Below, in pieces: positions 61,501 to 64,000 of a DNA stretch of 64,000 nt (the first letter of the stretch is position 1; each line of letters starts with the position of its first letter). Under the pieces are notes generated by a model that was given only the letters and a program-made list of their open reading frames with translations, did not search any database and was not told the origin of the DNA. This DNA comes from Heyndrickxia camelliae (GTDB taxonomy: Bacteria; Bacillota; Bacilli; Bacillales; Bacillaceae_C). The translations under genes were made by a program, and so were the position numbers. The stretch is taken from contig NZ_PIQO01000001.1 of assembly GCF_002844575.1 (NCBI RefSeq), forward strand, positions 532,895 to 596,894, given 5' to 3'.

Positions 61501-62122
61501 GGTTAATATTGGCGCAATCGAGGAATATGAAAGAGTTTCAGAACGCTATGAATTCCTGAAGGTTCAGCAAACCGATCTGTTAGAAGCAAAAGAAACATTA
61601 TTTCAAGTAATAGATGAAATGGACGATGAGATGAAACGGCGATTTGAAGAAACATTCACGGCAATTCGTCTGCATTTCGAGCCAACTTTCCAGGCGCTTT
61701 TCGGCGGTGGAAGGGCAGAGCTTAAACTAACAGAACCAAATGATTTATTAAATACGGGTGTTGATATTGTGGCACAACCTCCAGGGAAAAAACTCCAAAA
61801 TCTTGGTCTATTATCTGGAGGAGAAAGAGCTCTAACAGCCATCGCACTCTTATTCTCGATATTAAAGGTTCGCCCTGTTCCATTCTGTATTCTTGATGAA
61901 GTAGAGGCCGCTTTGGACGAGGCTAACGTTTTTCGTTTCAGTAAATATTTGAAAAAGTTTAGTCAAGAAACACAATTTATTGTCATTACCCATCGTAAAG
62001 GCACGATGGAAGAAGCAGATGTATTATATGGTATTACCATGCAAGAATCAGGAGTCTCGAAGCTTGTATCAGTAAAATTAGAAGATACGAAAGAGCTGGT
62101 GGGTCCTGTCGCATCTGTTTAA
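58544..62122 (+). CDS. smc: Chromosome segregation ATPase SMC
   Basis: SMC with ScpA and ScpB compacts and separates chromosomes. The 1192-residue protein has Walker A GPNGSGKSN at residues 31-39, a long coiled coil interrupted by the hinge (about 510-670, with GAVAELIQVPKGYEAAIDTALGGAMQHIVV and PGGSMTGG), then the signature LLSGGERALTAIALLF and Walker B FCILDEVEAALDEANV near the end. The start is TTG 58544 after agggaggga, giving MFLKRLDIVGFKSFAE. Coiled-coil length matches B. subtilis (1186 residues). Confidence 0.98.
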   Translation: MFLKRLDIVGFKSFAERISVDFVTGVTAVVGPNGSGKSNIIDAVRWVLGEQSAKSLRGGKMEDVIFAGSDTRKSLNFAEVSLTLDNEDHQLPLDYNEVSVTRRVYRSGDSEFYINKQSCRLKDIVDLFMDSGLGREAFSIISQGKVEEILNSKPEERRTIFEEAAGVLKYKTRKKKAEAKLNETQENLNRVNDILHELENQVEPLKIQASLARDYLDKKEELKNVEVGLTVKEIEALNTNWEQLHKQLELHQDQEMAMSAKLQKEEANLTEMRDQLSALDESISDLQNVLVSATEELEKLEGRKEVLKERKKNANHNKDQLQKNIEEATDKIKKLEEQKAILKEEYDKNVAEASLLKTRLKEKNALLNQFNINLDEVIESLKGDYIELLNEQASGKNELNLLRQQLQVHSSKKSKLDEDNKKYIEQRKIILEEKQKVVNQLDGAAKKLEEHIHKYRDKQQKLENLKSQYQKQESTLYQAYQFLQKAKSRKETLEEMEEDYTGFFQGVREVLKAKNTILNGIEGAVAELIQVPKGYEAAIDTALGGAMQHIVVLTEENGRDAIQYLKKNRYGRATFLPLNVIKGKSIPSVQMEMISHDPAFVGVAADLIHIDSKYQSIISNLLGNVVITKDLQGANRIAKLLQYRYRLVTLDGDVVNPGGSMTGGTAKHTSNSLISRKGELEELKEKLLTMEEKTLHLENLVKTIKQDVSNEEQALEEMREHGEQLRFMEQEWKAELRQIELAEKNMNERLMMYDMEKEESLTTSEAVETRVRELEAQLKHIADKITELEKEIEDLTKKKNQDILSKDEILNEISDLKAKLAVKNEQLVSSRDNLERVQSEYDDTYKKYSQYTEELNWFENEMSNSHSGEEELSVAAEKKRMDKLATTNLISMRREERIQLQTKLEDMELNLKELKRQHKGIVEILKDEEVKINRLDVELENRLTRLREEYLLSFEAAKQEFPLEITLEDARKKVKLIKLAIDELGTVNIGAIEEYERVSERYEFLKVQQTDLLEAKETLFQVIDEMDDEMKRRFEETFTAIRLHFEPTFQALFGGGRAELKLTEPNDLLNTGVDIVAQPPGKKLQNLGLLSGGERALTAIALLFSILKVRPVPFCILDEVEAALDEANVFRFSKYLKKFSQETQFIVITHRKGTMEEADVLYGITMQESGVSKLVSVKLEDTKELVGPVASV

Positions 62123-62129
62123 TACAGTT

Positions 62130-62166
62130 AGTGCCCCAAAAGTCTTGAAAATGGGGCACTTTTTTA
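62130..62166 (+). terminator. smc terminator
   Basis: agtgcccc (62130-62137) and ggggcact (62153-62160) are perfect arms with a 15-base loop, followed by ttttttt. Confidence 0.88.
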
Positions 62167-62287
62167 ATCCTTAACTTAACAGTATTTTGAGGTGTTAAAA
62201 CAGGATGATTATTCGTTCATAATTTGTTAGAATATAAAGTACTTTGTAGAGGAAAATTTTTTTGCATTAATAAAGGGAGTGAGTCAA

Positions 62288-63277
62288 TTGAGTTTTTTTC
62301 AGAAATTAAAGGACAAGTTTTCAAAATCCACGGATACTGTTACAGAAAAATTTAAAGATGGTTTAACCAAAACAAGAAATAGTTTTGCTGGTAAAGTAAA
62401 TGATCTCGTTGCGCGGTATCGAAAAGTAGATGAAGACTTTTTTGAAGAACTAGAAGAAATCTTAATACAAGCAGATGTAGGTTTTAGTACAGTAATGGAA
62501 TTAATCGATGAATTGAAGATGGAGGTAAAAAGGAAGAATATTTCGGATCCAGTAGCGGTTCAATCCGTTATTTCAGAAAAACTTGTGGAAATATATGAAG
62601 CCGGTGAAAAAACTACTTCTCATATTAACATTCAAGAAGATAATTTAACAGTCATTTTATTCGTAGGGGTGAATGGGGTAGGGAAAACCACTACAATTGG
62701 AAAGCTGGCTCATATGTATAAACAACAAGGGAAAAATGTTATTTTAGCTGCTGGTGATACGTTTAGAGCTGGCGCTATTGATCAATTAGAAGTTTGGGGC
62801 GACCGAGTTGGAGTAGATGTTATAAAGCATAGTGAGGGATCTGATCCAGCAGCAGTTATGTTCGATGCGATTCAATCGGCACGTGCAAAGAAAGCGGATA
62901 TATTGCTTTGTGATACAGCTGGTCGTCTGCAAAACAAAGTTAATTTAATGAATGAACTAGAAAAAGTAAAACGTGTGATTGAAAGAGAAATTCCAGGTGC
63001 ACCGCATGAAGTGTTGCTCGTACTAGATGCCACTACTGGGCAAAATGCACTGCTTCAAGCTAAGACATTTAAAGAAGTAACGAATGTTACTGGGATCGTG
63101 TTAACAAAATTAGATGGAACTGCAAAAGGCGGTATTGTTCTTGCTATCCGCAATGAACTAAATATTCCAGTTAAATTGGTAGGTCTAGGTGAAAAAATGG
63201 ATGACTTGCAAGAATTCGATGCAGAAAAATATGTGTATGGATTATTCTCTACGATTATAGATAAAGAGGCAGAGTAG
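62288..63277 (+). CDS. ftsY: Signal recognition particle receptor FtsY
   Basis: FtsY is the membrane receptor for the SRP-ribosome complex. The 329-residue protein has a short NG form without a long acidic A domain: the N domain (about 35-110, [22 protein letters not shown]) and the G domain with GVNGVGKTT at 127-135, [19 protein letters not shown] and [14 protein letters not shown] choose TTG 62288, giving [11 protein letters not shown] as in B. subtilis; GTG 62279 overlaps the gggagtga site. It partners with ffh at the end of the window. Confidence 0.97.
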   Translation: MSFFQKLKDKFSKSTDTVTEKFKDGLTKTRNSFAGKVNDLVARYRKVDEDFFEELEEILIQADVGFSTVMELIDELKMEVKRKNISDPVAVQSVISEKLVEIYEAGEKTTSHINIQEDNLTVILFVGVNGVGKTTTIGKLAHMYKQQGKNVILAAGDTFRAGAIDQLEVWGDRVGVDVIKHSEGSDPAAVMFDAIQSARAKKADILLCDTAGRLQNKVNLMNELEKVKRVIEREIPGAPHEVLLVLDATTGQNALLQAKTFKEVTNVTGIVLTKLDGTAKGGIVLAIRNELNIPVKLVGLGEKMDDLQEFDAEKYVYGLFSTIIDKEAE

Positions 63278-63342
63278 TAGGGAATTTTGGTTTTGGTCTT
63301 ACTTTTAAGCGCCTTTGCTTTTGGATGTGTAAAGATTTTTTC

Positions 63343-63371
63343 TTGACAAATTTAAAAAAACTATGTATTCT
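63343..63371 (+). promoter_or_regulatory. Candidate sigma-A promoter of ylxM-ffh
   Basis: TTGACA (63343-63348) and TATTCT (63366-63371) are 17 bases apart in the 135-base gap before ylxM. Confidence 0.65.
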
Positions 63372-63412
63372 TCATATGTAAAGCTTTTTCACTTAACAAG
63401 GGGAGGATAATC

Positions 63413-63742
63413 ATGCTTGAAAAAACAACAAGAATGAATTACTTGTTTGATTTTTATCAATCGTTGTTAACTCCAAAACAACGAAGCTATATGTCCTTCT
63501 ACTATTTAGATGATTTTTCCCTTGGTGAAATTGCCGAAGAATTTGAAGTTAGCCGGCAAGCGGTTTTCGATAATATCAAACGTACTGAAAATATGCTTGA
63601 GGAATATGAAGAGAAATTATTATTATTCCAAAAGTTCAAAGAGCGCACGAAAATATTAAACACGATAAGAGATAATCTTGGAACAGATGAGTTATCAAAG
63701 AAAATATTACCTTTTATTGATGCGCTAGAGAAATTAGATTAG
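63413..63742 (+). CDS. ylxM: SRP-associated DNA-binding-like protein YlxM (UPF0122)
   Basis: A 109-residue sigma-70 region-4-like protein: the helix-turn-helix is [28 protein letters not shown] (about residues 36-63), followed by a helical tail. YlxM of Streptococcus binds the SRP and alters FtsY/Ffh GTPase activity, and the gene almost always precedes ffh, as here. ATG 63413 follows ggggagg. Direct DNA binding has not been shown as far as I know. Length is typical (about 110). Confidence 0.95.
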   Translation: MLEKTTRMNYLFDFYQSLLTPKQRSYMSFYYLDDFSLGEIAEEFEVSRQAVFDNIKRTENMLEEYEEKLLLFQKFKERTKILNTIRDNLGTDELSKKILPFIDALEKLD

Positions 63743-63754
63743 GAGGCGGCATGT

Positions 63755-64000
63755 ATGGCATTTGAAGGATTAGCCGACCGACTGCAGAATACGATACAGA
63801 AAATACGCGGCAAGGGAAAAGTTTCGGAGAGCGATGTAAAGGAAATGATGCGTGAAGTGCGTCTTGCGTTATTGGAGGCAGACGTAAACTTCAAAGTTGT
63901 AAAAGAATTTATTAAAAAAGTAAGTGAACGTGCGGTTGGTCAAGAAGTAATGAAAAGCTTAACTCCTGGTCAACAAGTCATTAAGGTTGTAAAGGAAGAA
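63755..64000 (+). CDS. ffh: Signal recognition particle protein Ffh, N-terminal part (runs off the window)
   Basis: Ffh is the protein subunit of the SRP, binding signal sequences and the small cytoplasmic RNA. ATG 63755 follows aggaggcgg, and the 82 visible codons read MAFEGLADRLQNTIQKIRGKG onward, through EMMREVRLALLEADVNFKVV and SLTPGQQVIKVVKEE. This is the four-helix N domain, nearly identical to B. subtilis. The GTPase and methionine-rich M domains lie beyond the window. It starts 12 bases after ylxM. Confidence 0.97.
   Translation, partial: MAFEGLADRLQNTIQKIRGKGKVSESDVKEMMREVRLALLEADVNFKVVKEFIKKVSERAVGQEVMKSLTPGQQVIKVVKEE

Overview
The window is a low-GC, densely packed stretch of a spore-forming member of the Bacillaceae (Firmicutes). 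Three things show this. The sporulation genes spoIIGA, sigE, sigG and spoVM are present. Protein after protein reads as a close relative of its Bacillus subtilis counterpart. The gene order follows the B. subtilis dcw-to-ffh segment almost without interruption. Nothing in the sequence fixes genus or species. All comparisons with B. subtilis are from memory, not from a search.

Layout. Positions 1-3509 hold the end of the division cluster: the tail of a DUF881 gene, sbp, ftsA and ftsZ. Positions 3550-6480 hold the sporulation sigma locus (spoIIGA, sigE, sigG) with a recognisable Spo0A-type promoter and a forespore promoter. Positions 6541-10782 hold ylmC, pgeF, ylmE, sepF, ylmG, ylmH and divIVA. 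Positions 10836-15867 hold a T-box-controlled ileS, then ylyA, lspA and rluD. Positions 15871-27802 hold the complete pyrimidine operon pyrR-P-B-C-AA-AB-K-D-F-E with three PyrR attenuators. Positions 27856-35081 hold rqcH (minus strand), the Ca-ATPase gene yloB, yloC, remA, gmk and rpoZ, bracketed by two inverted copies of a dispersed repeat of about 200 bp. Positions 35110-46788 hold coaBC, priA, def, fmt, rsmB, prpC, prkC, rsgA, rpe and thiN. Positions 46850-51588 hold spoVM, rpmB (minus strand), yloU, yloV, sdaAB and sdaAA. The rest holds recG, the FapR-regulated lipid genes fapR-plsX-fabD-fabG-acpP, then rnc, smc, ftsY, ylxM and the start of ffh.

How the genes work together. The window joins envelope division (FtsA, FtsZ, SepF, DivIVA), compartment-specific sporulation control (SpoIIGA processes pro-sigma-E, sigma-G follows, SpoVM serves the coat), nucleotide supply (pyr operon, gmk), translation and its quality control (ileS, rluD, def, fmt, rsmB, rsgA, rpmB, YlmH, RqcH), fatty-acid and phospholipid initiation under FapR, and chromosome and secretion machinery (SMC, FtsY, Ffh).

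I found no mobile-element genes, CRISPR array, tRNA, rRNA, prophage or defence cassette. I do not see a new multi-gene system. What departs from expectation is mostly between genes: absence of rlmN from its usual place between rsmB and prpC; a dispersed structured repeat whose edge supplies the rqcH stop codon; a long inverted repeat that would bury the ylyA ribosome-binding site; a structured spoVM leader with two competing pairings; a 284-base ftsA-ftsZ spacer; a GC-richer structured spacer before rnc; and long perfect palindromes that begin inside the ftsZ and rpmB stop codons.
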